This document shows, one piece after another, positions 48,735 through 56,884 of a stretch of 64,000 bases of DNA. A model generated the notes under the pieces. It did no database searches, was not told the origin of the DNA, and saw nothing but the letters and a program-made list of their open reading frames with translations. Both the position numbers and the translations under genes were made by a program. Numbering within the stretch: position 1 is the stretch's first letter; each line of letters opens with the position of its first letter. Origin of the DNA: an uncultured Eubacterium sp. (GTDB lineage Bacteria > Bacillota > Clostridia > Lachnospirales > Lachnospiraceae); NCBI GenBank assembly GCA_910586225.1, contig CAJUIL010000006.1:71529-135528 (forward strand). The letters are read 5' to 3'.

Positions 48735-49835
48735 ATGATTAGAGGAATGGATATTTCTTCTCTGGCAGAGGTGGAACAGTGCGGCGGGAAGTTTTTTGAC
48801 GGCGGCAGGGAAATGGATTTGCTGCAGATCTTAAAAAGCTATGGCGTCAATTACATAAGGCTTAGGCTCTGGAACGACCCGTATGCAGAGGACGGCAGCC
48901 CGTACGGCGCGGGCTGCAGCGATTTTGGGACGACGCTTTCGCTGGCAAAGCGCGCGCTGTTACAGGGCTTTGGATTTTTACTGGATCTTCATTATAGTGA
49001 TTTCTGGGCGGATCCTGGCAAGCAGACAGTGCCGAAGGCCTGGCGCGGCCTGGATGCGCAAGGTCTGGAACAGGCGGTTTACGATTTTACAAAAAGGACG
49101 CTGGAGGATTTTCGTGCGGCAGGAGCAATGCCGACGATGGTGGCTGTCGGCAATGAGCTGAGTAATGGGCTGCTGTGGCCGTATGGAAAGACGCCGCATT
49201 ATAATACGATCGCAAGTCTTGTGAGCGCAGGCATCCGTGCAGTCCGAGACGTGGACGGGGCGCTGTCCGTGATGCTCCATCTGGACAATGGCGGCGACAA
49301 CGATCTGTACCGCAGATGGTTTGACAACTATTTTGCAAACGGCGGCGAGGATTTTGAATGGATCGGGCTGTCTTATTATCCGTTCTGGCACGGGAACTTG
49401 GCGGCGCTGGAAGCCAATATGCAGGATATTGCAGTCCGTTATAAAAAGGATCTGATTGTGGCGGAGGTATCCATGGGCTTTACGATGGACGATTATCAGG
49501 AATATGAGGGGCTTTGCGACGCGCAGCGCAAGGGCTATGCTACAAAGCCAGAGTTGACCGCGGGGCTGGATTATCCAATGACCAAACAGGGGCAGGCGGA
49601 TTTTATGTATGACCTGATGACGCGTATCCGTAAGGTACCGCAGCAGCGCGGCAAAGGATTTTTCTATTGGGAGCCGGCATGGCTTCCGCGGCACGGCAGC
49701 GAATGGGCGACTGCGGCTGGGCGGGAATATATCGGTGAACCGGGCAAGGGCGGGAATGAATGGGCGAACCAGGCGCTATTTGATTATGAAGGAAATGCGC
49801 TTCCGGCGCTTGGGGTGATTCGGGATTTTTGTTAG
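48735..49835 (+). CDS. endo-beta-1,4-galactanase, glycoside hydrolase family 53
   Basis: A 366-residue enzyme; start at 48735 behind GGAGAACGAC rather than the earlier in-frame ATG. The GH53 barrel is recognised by GMDISSLAEVEQCGGKF at the N-terminus, YIRLRLWNDPY, LDLHYSDFWADPGKQ, the acid/base VGNELSNGLLWP (Glu near 140) and the nucleophile strand VAEVSMGF (Glu near 244), ending with FFYWEPAWLP. It hydrolyses beta-1,4-galactan of pectin. No signal peptide is visible, so it is probably cytoplasmic and trims imported galacto-oligosaccharides, acting together with the GH42 beta-galactosidase. Confidence 0.93.
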   Translation: MIRGMDISSLAEVEQCGGKFFDGGREMDLLQILKSYGVNYIRLRLWNDPYAEDGSPYGAGCSDFGTTLSLAKRALLQGFGFLLDLHYSDFWADPGKQTVPKAWRGLDAQGLEQAVYDFTKRTLEDFRAAGAMPTMVAVGNELSNGLLWPYGKTPHYNTIASLVSAGIRAVRDVDGALSVMLHLDNGGDNDLYRRWFDNYFANGGEDFEWIGLSYYPFWHGNLAALEANMQDIAVRYKKDLIVAEVSMGFTMDDYQEYEGLCDAQRKGYATKPELTAGLDYPMTKQGQADFMYDLMTRIRKVPQQRGKGFFYWEPAWLPRHGSEWATAAGREYIGEPGKGGNEWANQALFDYEGNALPALGVIRDFC

Positions 49836-49855
49836 GGTGAAAAGATGTATGTAAG

Positions 49856-49896
49856 AAAGGCTTCCGGCACATTTTGGTATGTGTGTGGGAGCCTTT
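49856..49896 (+). terminator. imperfect hairpin after GH53
   Basis: AAAGGCTTCCGGCACA pairs imperfectly with TGTGTGTGGGAGCCTTT around TTTTGGTA, with no T-run after it. The rest of 49897-50135 holds no gene that I can support; a 28-codon open stretch there matches nothing I know. Confidence 0.5.
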
Positions 49897-50135
49897 GGCG
49901 GTTATTTATGGCGATCTGGCTGCAGCTTTTATCAGCAGGATGTTTGTAGATGGAGCCGAATCATTGGATATGGATGGGCAGCAGGGATAAAAAGCGTGTT
50001 TCCAATTCTGTTTTTTACATTGTGGGAATCATTTTTTAAAAGCATCTATGTTTTTTCTGTTTCTGGAAGTTGTATCTTTTATACACAGCCAACATATTCC
50101 AGCCCGTTATAAAAACCACAGATAAAAACAGTAAC

Positions 50136-50163
50136 TTGCAATTTAAGTCATATCTGATATAAT
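50136..50163 (+). promoter_or_regulatory. promoter of the small ORF at 50203
   Basis: TTGCAA at 50136-50141, 16-base spacer, perfect TATAAT at 50158-50163. Confidence 0.55.
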
Positions 50164-50202
50164 TATAGAAAAAAGGAAGGTGAAAGTAAGACAGAAAAAG
50201 AA

Positions 50203-50370
50203 ATGATGCAAAGAAATATAGAGGAATTTGAAAGACTGCAGGATTATATGGAGTCGTGTGATAAAGACTCGGAAACATATAAAAAAATGAAACGCCGTTA
50301 TATAGCTTTAAAAGTTATATTAACATCATCTGGTATTAATCTTACAGAAATTGATTATATAAAAGAGTAG
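50203..50370 (+). CDS. small hypothetical protein with probable lost start codon
   Basis: A 55-residue frame from ATG 50203 (or 50206) to TAG 50368-50370: MMQRNIEEFERLQDYMESC at the N-terminus and RYIALKVILTSSGINLTEI near the end. It is helical and charged. A ribosome site GGAAGG lies at 50175-50180, 22 bases from this ATG, but only 7 bases from an in-frame AAG (50188) followed by ACA GAA AAA GAA; the decayed relative at 21.5 kb starts MTE, so the original start was probably ATG at 50188, since mutated. The protein may be poorly made or the gene may be dying. Family not recognised. Confidence 0.5.
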   Translation: MMQRNIEEFERLQDYMESCDKDSETYKKMKRRYIALKVILTSSGINLTEIDYIKE

Positions 50371-50443
50371 AATTAGGTGGCAGGTAAAGAACCACCATCA
50401 TCTGGAAAGATCCATTTCAGACGTTTCATGGTACGGGCCGTCA

Positions 50444-50592
50444 AGACAGCTGGAGTATAAGGCAAAGAGGGCACATTCTATGCCGGCAGCCTGATATGCT
50501 CAACTTGTTGGAATCAAAATCCAGAAACAAAGAAATTATGTGTCAGGAAATGGAACTGTCCTGTTTGTGAAAATTACACAATTAAACTATAA
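50444..50592 (+). pseudogene. remnant of IS200/IS605-type TnpB (OrfB) transposon protein
   Basis: In one frame RQLEYKAKRA (from 50444) and in another CSTCWNQNPETKKL, then VRKWNCPVCENYTIK to TAA at 50592. These match the conserved end of TnpB: the LEYKAKRA helix and the zinc ribbon CSxCGN...VRKWxCPxCG. The Gly after each Cys pair is replaced (W and E) and the frame is shifted, so this is a dead C-terminal fragment. No left part of the element or tnpA is seen. The DNA from 50371 to 50443 shows no other signal. Confidence 0.7.
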
Positions 50593-50687
50593 AAAAATTG
50601 GATATATAACACAAAATGCATTTTAGGGGATAGACAGCAGGAAGATTTTATAGTAATATTTATACAGAAATAAGGGAAGCACATTAC

Positions 50688-50714
50688 AGATTGTTACTTT
50701 AAGCAGGCAAAACT
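50688..50714 (+). promoter_or_regulatory. RAT (ribonucleic antiterminator) site for LicT/BglG
   Basis: AGATTGTTACT, seven bases, then GCAGGCAAAACT follows the BglG/LicT RAT consensus (GGATTGTTACT...GCAGGCAAAACCT) closely. It lies 205 bases before the antiterminator gene, as in bgl operons. The overlapping terminator hairpin normally found next to it is not obvious, so the switch may be weakened. 50715-50919 shows no gene. Confidence 0.75.
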
Positions 50715-50919
50715 GGATTGTACTCACAGAAACACAAGGATACAATAGATTATCGAACGGGCTTTTTAAAGACGGGAGATAATATTGGATCGTCCAAGTG
50801 GCTTTTGAGTATGATGCAGTTATTTTTTTGCTTATTATTCTGCAATGGCCGCAAAGGGGAGAAAAGGGTACTGCAAACACCGCAGCTGTGGACAATAACA
50901 GAAGAAGGATGGTGCAGGT

Positions 50920-51762
50920 ATGAAAATCGTAAAGGTTATTAACAACAATGTCGTCAGTTCGGTAGACGATAAGGAGTGTGAGCTTATCATACTCGGCAGG
51001 GGAATTGGTTTTCAGAAAAACAGCGGGGATGAGATTGAAGAGGACAGGATTGAAAAGGTGTTTCAGCTGTCGAGTGCGGCAAATAGCCAGTTTGAAAGTT
51101 TGGTGAAGGAGATTCCGTATGAATATATTAAGTATACGGATGAGATTGTTAAGGAGGCCGCAGAGGTTATTGGCAGAAGTCTGAACCGAAATATCTATAT
51201 TACGCTGACGGACCATCTGCATTTTGCGGTTGAGCGTTATCGGAAGAATATTGTGTTTCAAAATGCCCTGTTATGGGAGATTAAAAAGTTTTACAGTAGG
51301 GAATATGCGATCGGACTTCATGCGGTTGAGATGATCAAGGAAAAAGAGGGGATCGAGCTGTCGGCGGATGAGGCTGCGTTTATTGCGCTTCATATTGTAA
51401 ATGCCGAGATGGATGCGGATATGACCAAGACGGCGGATATTCCGGGGATGCTCAGGGATATGATCAATATTGTCAAGTATTCGTTCCATGTTACACTGGA
51501 TGAGGATAGTCTTTGTTATGAACGGTTTGTGACGCATTTGAAATTTTTTATCCAGCGGGCGATCGAGCAGTCGTATTATCCGTCGGAGGACTGCGAGTTT
51601 TACAATGTATACCGGAAGAAATATCCGAAGGCTTATGCCTGTGCAAGGAAAATACGTACTTATATGGAAGAGAAAACTGGAAACTCGGTAACCGATGAAG
51701 AGATGATGTATCTGACCGTGCATATTTCCAGAGTCATTGATAAAAACGATACAGAACAGTAA
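50920..51762 (+). CDS. licT: BglG/LicT family transcription antiterminator
   Basis: A 280-residue RNA-binding regulator. The N-terminal CAT domain (about 1-55, MKIVKVINNNVVSSVDD and LGRGIGFQKNSGD) binds the RAT hairpin; two PTS regulation domains follow, PRD1 (about 70-170, with DHLHFAVERY and HAVEMIK) and PRD2 (about 175-280, with FVTHLKFFIQRA and LTVHISRV). Phosphorylation of PRD histidines by the PTS controls antitermination. A RAT-like site lies in its own leader, and the PTS transporter and 6-phospho-beta-glucosidase genes follow, making a classical beta-glucoside operon. Confidence 0.94.
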   Translation: MKIVKVINNNVVSSVDDKECELIILGRGIGFQKNSGDEIEEDRIEKVFQLSSAANSQFESLVKEIPYEYIKYTDEIVKEAAEVIGRSLNRNIYITLTDHLHFAVERYRKNIVFQNALLWEIKKFYSREYAIGLHAVEMIKEKEGIELSADEAAFIALHIVNAEMDADMTKTADIPGMLRDMINIVKYSFHVTLDEDSLCYERFVTHLKFFIQRAIEQSYYPSEDCEFYNVYRKKYPKAYACARKIRTYMEEKTGNSVTDEEMMYLTVHISRVIDKNDTEQ

Positions 51763-51849
51763 ATGTTGGATGATAGAAGTGAGAGATAGGAAAATAATGT
51801 GTAAGCGCGCGCACATTTATAAATAAGAAAAAGTAAGGAGAGATGAAAT

Positions 51850-52134
51850 ATGGCAATGGATTATGTTGATGTGTCGAAAAAGATCATCAGCGCAGTTGGC
51901 GGAGCGGATAATATTTCCTCGGCGACGCACTGTATGACAAGGCTGCGTCTGACCTTAAAGGATCAGGCAATGGCGAACGACGGCAAGGTCGAAGGCATCA
52001 AGGGAGTTAAGAGTGTTATTAAGCAGGGTGGTCAGTATCAGATCGTTATCGGCAACGAGGTATCGAACCTGTTTAAGGAATTTTCCAAAATGGGCAAATT
52101 TACCGATGACGGTGGGGACGGCTCCAAAGGCTGA
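51850..52134 (+). CDS. PTS beta-glucoside transporter, EIIB part (frameshifted from EIICA)
   Basis: The 94-codon frame holds a complete EIIB domain, MAMDYVDVSKKIISAVGGAD with the phosphorylated cysteine at residue 28 (SSATHCMTRLRL) and KGVKSVIKQGGQYQIVIG. It begins behind AAGGAGAGATG at a normal spacing. The frame ends at TGA 52132-52134, where the typical B-to-C linker should continue into EIIC in another frame (frameshift at the G-run 52114-52117). If real, only a free EIIB is made. In intact homologues one gene encodes B, C and A together. Confidence 0.85.
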   Translation: MAMDYVDVSKKIISAVGGADNISSATHCMTRLRLTLKDQAMANDGKVEGIKGVKSVIKQGGQYQIVIGNEVSNLFKEFSKMGKFTDDGGDGSKG

Positions 52135-53767
52135 AGGGCCGATCATCCAAAGGCTGTTCGGCTTTGTGGCTGGCTGTCTTACGCCAATGCTTCCGGCGAT
52201 GCTTGGCACAGGTATGTTAAAGGTAGTATTGACCTTGCTTACGACATTAAACATCGTATCTGCGACAGATGCTACTTATCAGATTTTTTATTCCATCGCA
52301 GACGGATTCTTTTATTTTCTGCCGATCTTCCTTGGATGGTCGATCGCTAAGAAGGTTAACGGTAATGCCCCGCTGTATATGGCGGTCGGTGCGCTGCTGT
52401 GCTATCCGGATCTGGTAGCGATGATGGGCGGGACACTGGAGAGCGCGACGGAGTATGGTGAGTTTCTTGGTATGGGATGTACCTATTTGTTTGGCGTCGT
52501 GCCTGTGATCGAGACGACTTATACGTCTTCCGTAGTGCCGATGCTCTTGATGGCACCGCTGATGAAGTGGGCGGAGGATTTTGCGGATCGGATTTCTCCG
52601 AATGTGTTAAAGGCGTTTTTAAAGCCGCATCTCTTTTTCCTGATCTGTACGCCGGTCGTTATGATTGTGCTTGGGCCGATCGGAGGAGTTATCGGAAATG
52701 TAATGGCAGCAGCGTTTAATACGTTGTATGGCAAGGTGCCTTGGCTGACGGTCGGACTGTTGTCTGCGCTGATGCCGTTTATTGTTATGACGGGTATGCA
52801 TTATGCATTGATTCCGCTATTTATGAATAATATTGCAACGTTAGGCTATGATGTTGTTGTGCTTGTAACGATGTTTTGCTCCAATATCTGTCAGGGCGGC
52901 GCGGCGTTTGGCGTAGCGGCAAAGACAAAGGATGTGGAGACACGTTCCGAAGGGATTGCCTGCGGTATCTCGGCTGCGGTAGCGGGTGTTACGGAGCCGG
53001 CTTTGTATGGGATCAACCTGCGCTATATGAAGCCGATGATCGGCGCGGTTGCCGGCGCTGGAGTTGCTGGATTGCTTGCGGGCATTATGGGCGTCAGAGG
53101 CTATACGATGGGCGGTTCGCCGTCATTTCTTTCACTGATCACGTTTATCGGCGGCGACAGCCCTTATCATAGTGTGATCTGGGGAGCGGTCTGTGGTGTG
53201 CTGGGTCTTGTGATTTCGTTTGCGGTCAGCTTTGTGCTGTTTCAAGACCCGCAGAAGCAGTCTGCAGATACGGCGGGTGCGTCTGTAGGCGCTGCGTCAG
53301 CGGCGGTGTTGTCAGATGAGACGGTGGCTTCTCCTGTGAATGGTGAAGTAAAGCCGCTGAGTGAGGTAGAGGATGACGCGTTTTCGTCTGGAGCGCTTGG
53401 ACAGGGGATTGCACTTGTTCCGTCTGAAGGGAAGGTATATGCTCCGGTGGATGGCGAGGTGACGACCTTTTTCCCGACTGGGCACGCGATTGGTTTGCTT
53501 AGCGACGGCGGAGCAGAAATATTGATCCATGTGGGCATGGATACGGTAAAGCTGGATGGACGGGGATTTACACCGCGTGTATCGCAGGGAAGCCGTGTGA
53601 AAAAAGGTGATCTGCTGCTGGAGTTTGACTTGGAGCTGATCCAAAAAGAAGGGTATTCTACGGTGACACCGATGATCGTAACCAATACCGATGATTATAC
53701 GGCGGTAGAACCTGTGCGTGCAAGGTCGCTCCATACGGGCGATGCGGCCATTCGGATCCAGAAATAA
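52106..53767 (+). CDS. PTS beta-glucoside transporter, EIICA part (frameshifted from EIIB)
   Basis: The +1 frame continues from the EIIB end as GTAPKAEGPIIQRLFGF; an ATG at 52106 without ribosome site gives 554 residues. EIIC (about 20-385) has about ten hydrophobic segments and the conserved MHYALIPLFMNN and GVTEPALYGINLRYMKP substrate-binding loops; a linker follows; EIIA (about 410-554) has GHAIGLLSDGGAEILIHVGMD with the phosphorylated His. It imports and phosphorylates beta-glucosides such as cellobiose, salicin or arbutin. Whether it is translated depends on whether the G-run shift is real, suppressed, or a sequencing error. Confidence 0.88.
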   Translation: MTVGTAPKAEGPIIQRLFGFVAGCLTPMLPAMLGTGMLKVVLTLLTTLNIVSATDATYQIFYSIADGFFYFLPIFLGWSIAKKVNGNAPLYMAVGALLCYPDLVAMMGGTLESATEYGEFLGMGCTYLFGVVPVIETTYTSSVVPMLLMAPLMKWAEDFADRISPNVLKAFLKPHLFFLICTPVVMIVLGPIGGVIGNVMAAAFNTLYGKVPWLTVGLLSALMPFIVMTGMHYALIPLFMNNIATLGYDVVVLVTMFCSNICQGGAAFGVAAKTKDVETRSEGIACGISAAVAGVTEPALYGINLRYMKPMIGAVAGAGVAGLLAGIMGVRGYTMGGSPSFLSLITFIGGDSPYHSVIWGAVCGVLGLVISFAVSFVLFQDPQKQSADTAGASVGAASAAVLSDETVASPVNGEVKPLSEVEDDAFSSGALGQGIALVPSEGKVYAPVDGEVTTFFPTGHAIGLLSDGGAEILIHVGMDTVKLDGRGFTPRVSQGSRVKKGDLLLEFDLELIQKEGYSTVTPMIVTNTDDYTAVEPVRARSLHTGDAAIRIQK

Positions 53768-53867
53768 ACCAGAAATAAAAGTCTGGAAAAATAAGGGAAA
53801 CAAGGTTAAAATAAGTTATAATTCGTTTTTTAAGATAAAAGGATAAAAAGATAAAAGGCAAGAAAGG

Positions 53868-55316
53868 ATGGAAAAGATAATGAAAGCTTTTCGAGAGGAT
53901 TTTTTGTGGGGCGGCGCAGTAGCGGCCAACCAGTATGAGGGTGCCTGGGATGTGGATGGAAAGGGTGCTTCTGTATCAGATATGTGTACAAACGGCACAC
54001 ATACGACGCCAAAACGCATTACGGCTGTGATCGAACCGGATACGTTATATCCGAGTCATGAGGCGATTGATTTTTATCATCATTATAAGGAAGATATTGC
54101 GCTGTTCGCACAGATGGGATTTAAAACGTTCCGCCTGTCGATCGCGTGGACGAGGATTTTTCCGACCGGAATGGAGACGGAGCCAAATGAGGCGGGACTC
54201 CAGTTTTATGACAACGTATTTGATGAGTGTAAAAAGTATGGGATCGAGCCGCTTGTTACGATTTCCCATTATGAGATGCCTTATGCGCTTGTTGAAAAAT
54301 ACAATGGCTGGGAAGGCCGGGAATGCGTGGATCTGTTTGTACGCTATTGTGAGGTGATCTTTCAACGGTATGCGGGAAAGGTCAAATACTGGCTGACGTT
54401 CAACGAGATCAATTCCGGGACGATGCCTTTGGGCAATGTCCTCTCGTTAGGCACGGTCAGAGGGTATACCGGCTCTGTCATGGAGGTGCCGGATGATCCT
54501 AAGATTCGCTTCCAGGCGCTGCACCATCAGTTTGTTGCAAGTGCGAAGGCGGTAAAGCTGGCGCATGAACAGTATCCGGACTATCAAATGGGAAATATGA
54601 TCTGCTTTATTACCAAATATCCATACACCTGCAATCCGGATGATATGATTCTTACGCAGAAGGAAATGCAGATGACGAATTGGTTTTGCTCAGATGTACA
54701 GGTACGCGGTTATTATCCGTCTTATGCAGAACGTTATTTTGAGGAAAACGGGATCGTGATCCAAAAAGAGCCGGGTGACGATGCGCTGCTTAAGGAAGGG
54801 ACTGTGGATTATTATACATTTAGCTATTATATGAGTACGTGTACCGGAATTGCGCCGGAAGGCTCAGCCACCAGCGGCAATCTAGTAGGCGGGCTGAAGA
54901 ATCCATATCTGAAGGCTTCTGACTGGGGCTGGCAGATTGATCCGAAAGGGCTTCGCTATACATTAAATGAGATTTACGGACGCTATCAGATACCGCTTAT
55001 GGTCGTAGAAAATGGACTGGGCGCTTATGACAAGGTTGAGGAGGACGGAAGCGTCAACGACGATTACCGGATCGATTATCTGCGCGAGCATATCGAACAG
55101 ATGCGCGAAGCAGCTGCGGATGGCGTGGATCTGATGGGTTATACGCCTTGGGGATGTATTGACCTGGTAAGCGCTTCTACGGGAGAGATGGCAAAGCGTT
55201 ATGGATTTATCTATGTGGAAAAATACGACGACGGCACCGGGACGCTGGCGCGCAGACGCAAAAAATCATTTGACTGGTACCGCCAGGTGATCGCGTCGAA
55301 CGGACAGCAGCTATAG
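53868..55316 (+). CDS. 6-phospho-beta-glucosidase, glycoside hydrolase family 1
   Basis: A 482-residue enzyme (478 if the second in-frame ATG at 53880 is used; AAAAGG at 53853-53858 favours the first, GGATGG the second). GH1 features: FREDFLWGGAVAANQYEGAW at the N-terminus, acid/base NEI in WLTFNEINSG (Glu near 180), and nucleophile ENG in LMVVENGLGAYD (Glu near 381). The C-terminal KKSFDWYRQVI is typical of the phospho-glucosidase subgroup. It splits the phosphorylated beta-glucosides imported by the upstream PTS and completes the operon. Confidence 0.94.
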   Translation: MEKIMKAFREDFLWGGAVAANQYEGAWDVDGKGASVSDMCTNGTHTTPKRITAVIEPDTLYPSHEAIDFYHHYKEDIALFAQMGFKTFRLSIAWTRIFPTGMETEPNEAGLQFYDNVFDECKKYGIEPLVTISHYEMPYALVEKYNGWEGRECVDLFVRYCEVIFQRYAGKVKYWLTFNEINSGTMPLGNVLSLGTVRGYTGSVMEVPDDPKIRFQALHHQFVASAKAVKLAHEQYPDYQMGNMICFITKYPYTCNPDDMILTQKEMQMTNWFCSDVQVRGYYPSYAERYFEENGIVIQKEPGDDALLKEGTVDYYTFSYYMSTCTGIAPEGSATSGNLVGGLKNPYLKASDWGWQIDPKGLRYTLNEIYGRYQIPLMVVENGLGAYDKVEEDGSVNDDYRIDYLREHIEQMREAAADGVDLMGYTPWGCIDLVSASTGEMAKRYGFIYVEKYDDGTGTLARRRKKSFDWYRQVIASNGQQL

Positions 55317-55333
55317 TTATAGGGGGATCCAAT

Positions 55334-55666
55334 ATGAGTGTTGTTGTAAACATTTATTATACTGGGACAGACGATCATGCACGCAAATTTGCACAGGAAA
55401 TGGAAGCGAGCGGTACTGCCGCTGCAATCCGTGAGGAAGAGGGAAATCTGCGCTATGAATATTTCTTTCCGGCTTCGGACCCGCAGACCGTGCTTTTGAT
55501 CGACGCCTGGAAAGACCAGCGGGCCATCGACAAGCACCATGCATCTCCAATGATGGATACAATCGCAAGGCTTAGGGAAAAATATGACCTGCATATGAGG
55601 GTGGAGCGGTATGTTCCGGATGAGCAAGGCATACCGGAGAAAGATAGCCGTTTTATCAAAGAATAA
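55334..55666 (+). CDS. putative quinol monooxygenase (antibiotic biosynthesis monooxygenase fold)
   Basis: A 110-residue protein with the dimeric ferredoxin-like ABM fold: strand VVVNIYYTGT, then NLRYEYFFPASDPQTVLLIDAWKD and IDKHHASPMMDTIARL, including the conserved HH and W/D positions. Such proteins are heme- and cofactor-free small oxygenases or detoxification enzymes; true activity is unknown. It starts 17 bases after the GH1 gene behind GGGGGATCC and may be the last gene of that operon, since the next gene has its own promoter. Confidence 0.8.
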   Translation: MSVVVNIYYTGTDDHARKFAQEMEASGTAAAIREEEGNLRYEYFFPASDPQTVLLIDAWKDQRAIDKHHASPMMDTIARLREKYDLHMRVERYVPDEQGIPEKDSRFIKE

Positions 55667-55681
55667 GACGGCAGCTGATTC

Positions 55682-55710
55682 TTGACATCATAGCGAGCCT
55701 GCCGTAAAAT
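55682..55710 (+). promoter_or_regulatory. sigma-A promoter of the NifX-like gene
   Basis: Perfect TTGACA at 55682-55687, 17-base spacer, TAAAAT at 55705-55710. Confidence 0.8.
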
Positions 55711-55758
55711 AGAGTTAGTAATATTTCAAAAATCTATTTTCAGGAGGGAGCAGATGCA

Positions 55759-56169
55759 ATGAGAGTTGCGGTAACTTACGAAAACGGTATGATTTTCCAG
55801 CATTTTGGACATACGGAGCAGTTCAAATTCTATGATATAGAAGGAAACGAGATCGTAAAGGAGCAGACGGCAGATACGATGGGAAGCGGACATGGTGCTC
55901 TGGCGGGATTTCTAAAGGATCATAGCGTGGATACGCTCATCTGCGGCGGCATTGGCGGCGGTGCGCAGATGGCGCTTGCGGACGCGGGGATTCGGCTTTA
56001 CGGCGGTGTGTCCGGGAGTGCGGACGAGGCGGTAAAGGCTCTGCTGGCGGGCGGCTTGGAATATGATCCGGATGTAAAGTGCAGCCATCATGAGCATGAG
56101 CACGGCGGAAGCTGCGCGGGACATTCCTGCGGAGCGCACCAGCACGGATGTCCTGGCGCAAACGCTTAG
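55759..56169 (+). CDS. NifX/NifB-C-terminal-like cofactor protein with His/Cys-rich tail
   Basis: A 136-residue protein. Residues 1-105 match the dinitrogenase FeMo-cofactor-binding fold (MRVAVTYENGMIFQHFGHTEQF, TLICGGIGGGAQMALADAGI, GVSGSADEAVKALLAGGL). The last 30 residues are unusually rich in His and Cys (HHEHEHGGSC, HSCGAHQHGC), a likely metal-binding extension. AGGAGGG lies about 10 bases upstream. Relatives without nitrogen fixation are common in anaerobes and may carry iron-sulfur or other metals. No nif genes are nearby. Confidence 0.85.
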   Translation: MRVAVTYENGMIFQHFGHTEQFKFYDIEGNEIVKEQTADTMGSGHGALAGFLKDHSVDTLICGGIGGGAQMALADAGIRLYGGVSGSADEAVKALLAGGLEYDPDVKCSHHEHEHGGSCAGHSCGAHQHGCPGANA

Positions 56170-56329
56170 GTTTTAGCGATGAATTGAATAGGATTTTAAA
56201 ATACGCACATAACATATAAGGATATGGTTGTATGTGCGTATTTTGATTGCAGAAAATAGGTGTAGCTATTGCAGTAAAAATTTGCTATAATCTATACTGA
56301 CGTGCAATATAATTTGCGGCCGGATTGTA

Positions 56330-56358
56330 GTAACAGGTCAGTTTGCCTGAACTGTTAC
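56330..56358 (+). repeat. dispersed 29-nt hairpin repeat, copy 2
   Basis: GTAACAGGTCAGTTTGCC and then TGAACTGTTAC: same element as at 34137-34165 with changes only in the loop and at the mismatched pair. It lies 12 bases after a region with an extended -10 (TGCTATAAT at 56283-56291) and directly before a TATAAT at 56363-56368, in front of the VanZ gene. Confidence 0.75.
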
Positions 56359-56383
56359 GGATTATAATGGATGAGGGATAAAG

Positions 56384-56884
56384 ATGCTGAAAAAGTCTGG
56401 ACATGGAATAATGAGAAAAAAAATCTGTTTGCTGCTGGCAATCTGCTGGATGGCGGTTATTTTTGCATTTTCCGCCAGGAATGCGGATCTGTCGACGCAG
56501 GACAGTATGTCGATCGGGATTTTGTTTGGTCGATTGATCGTGCCGAGCTTTGCGGATTTGGATTCACAGATGCAGGCTTCGTTTGCGGATATGGTTGACC
56601 ATCCGATACGGAAAATGGCGCATATGACGGAATATGCGGTTCTTGGTTTTTTGCTGACCGGGAGCTATGTGGATCAAGAAAGGAAGCGGCTGTACCGCTT
56701 TCTTGTGCCGGCGGTTTTCGGATCGCTGTATGCGGTTTCTGATGAGCTGCATCAGCTGTTTGTACCAGGCCGCAGCTGTGAGCTGAAGGATATGCTGATC
56801 GATAGCTGCGGGGTTGTGATCGGAACGCTTGCTGGGCTTTTTATTTTTATTTACTGGCAGAGCAGGAAGGAGCGCAGCTTATGA
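56384..56884 (+). CDS. VanZ family membrane protein
   Basis: A 166-residue protein with four hydrophobic segments (about 12-30, 80-98, 105-125, 138-158). VanZ hallmarks are the first helix ending FAFSARNADLS, the HPIRKMAHMTEYAVLGFLL segment and DELHQLFVPGRSCELKDMLID. VanZ proteins confer low-level glycopeptide tolerance in some species; most homologues, like this, have no known role. GAGGGA precedes the ATG. Its stop overlaps the following acyltransferase start (ATGA). Confidence 0.9.
   Translation: MLKKSGHGIMRKKICLLLAICWMAVIFAFSARNADLSTQDSMSIGILFGRLIVPSFADLDSQMQASFADMVDHPIRKMAHMTEYAVLGFLLTGSYVDQERKRLYRFLVPAVFGSLYAVSDELHQLFVPGRSCELKDMLIDSCGVVIGTLAGLFIFIYWQSRKERSL

Noticed and set aside
49879..50112. 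77-codon ORF after GH53, and a 28-codon open stretch with VIYGDLAAAFISRM
   Set aside because: No homology recognised, no ribosome site at a start codon; too short to call as a relic.
50623..51261. 212-codon minus-strand ORF overlapping the LicT leader and gene
   Set aside because: Overlaps the clear licT coding sequence and RAT site; no family or ribosome site.
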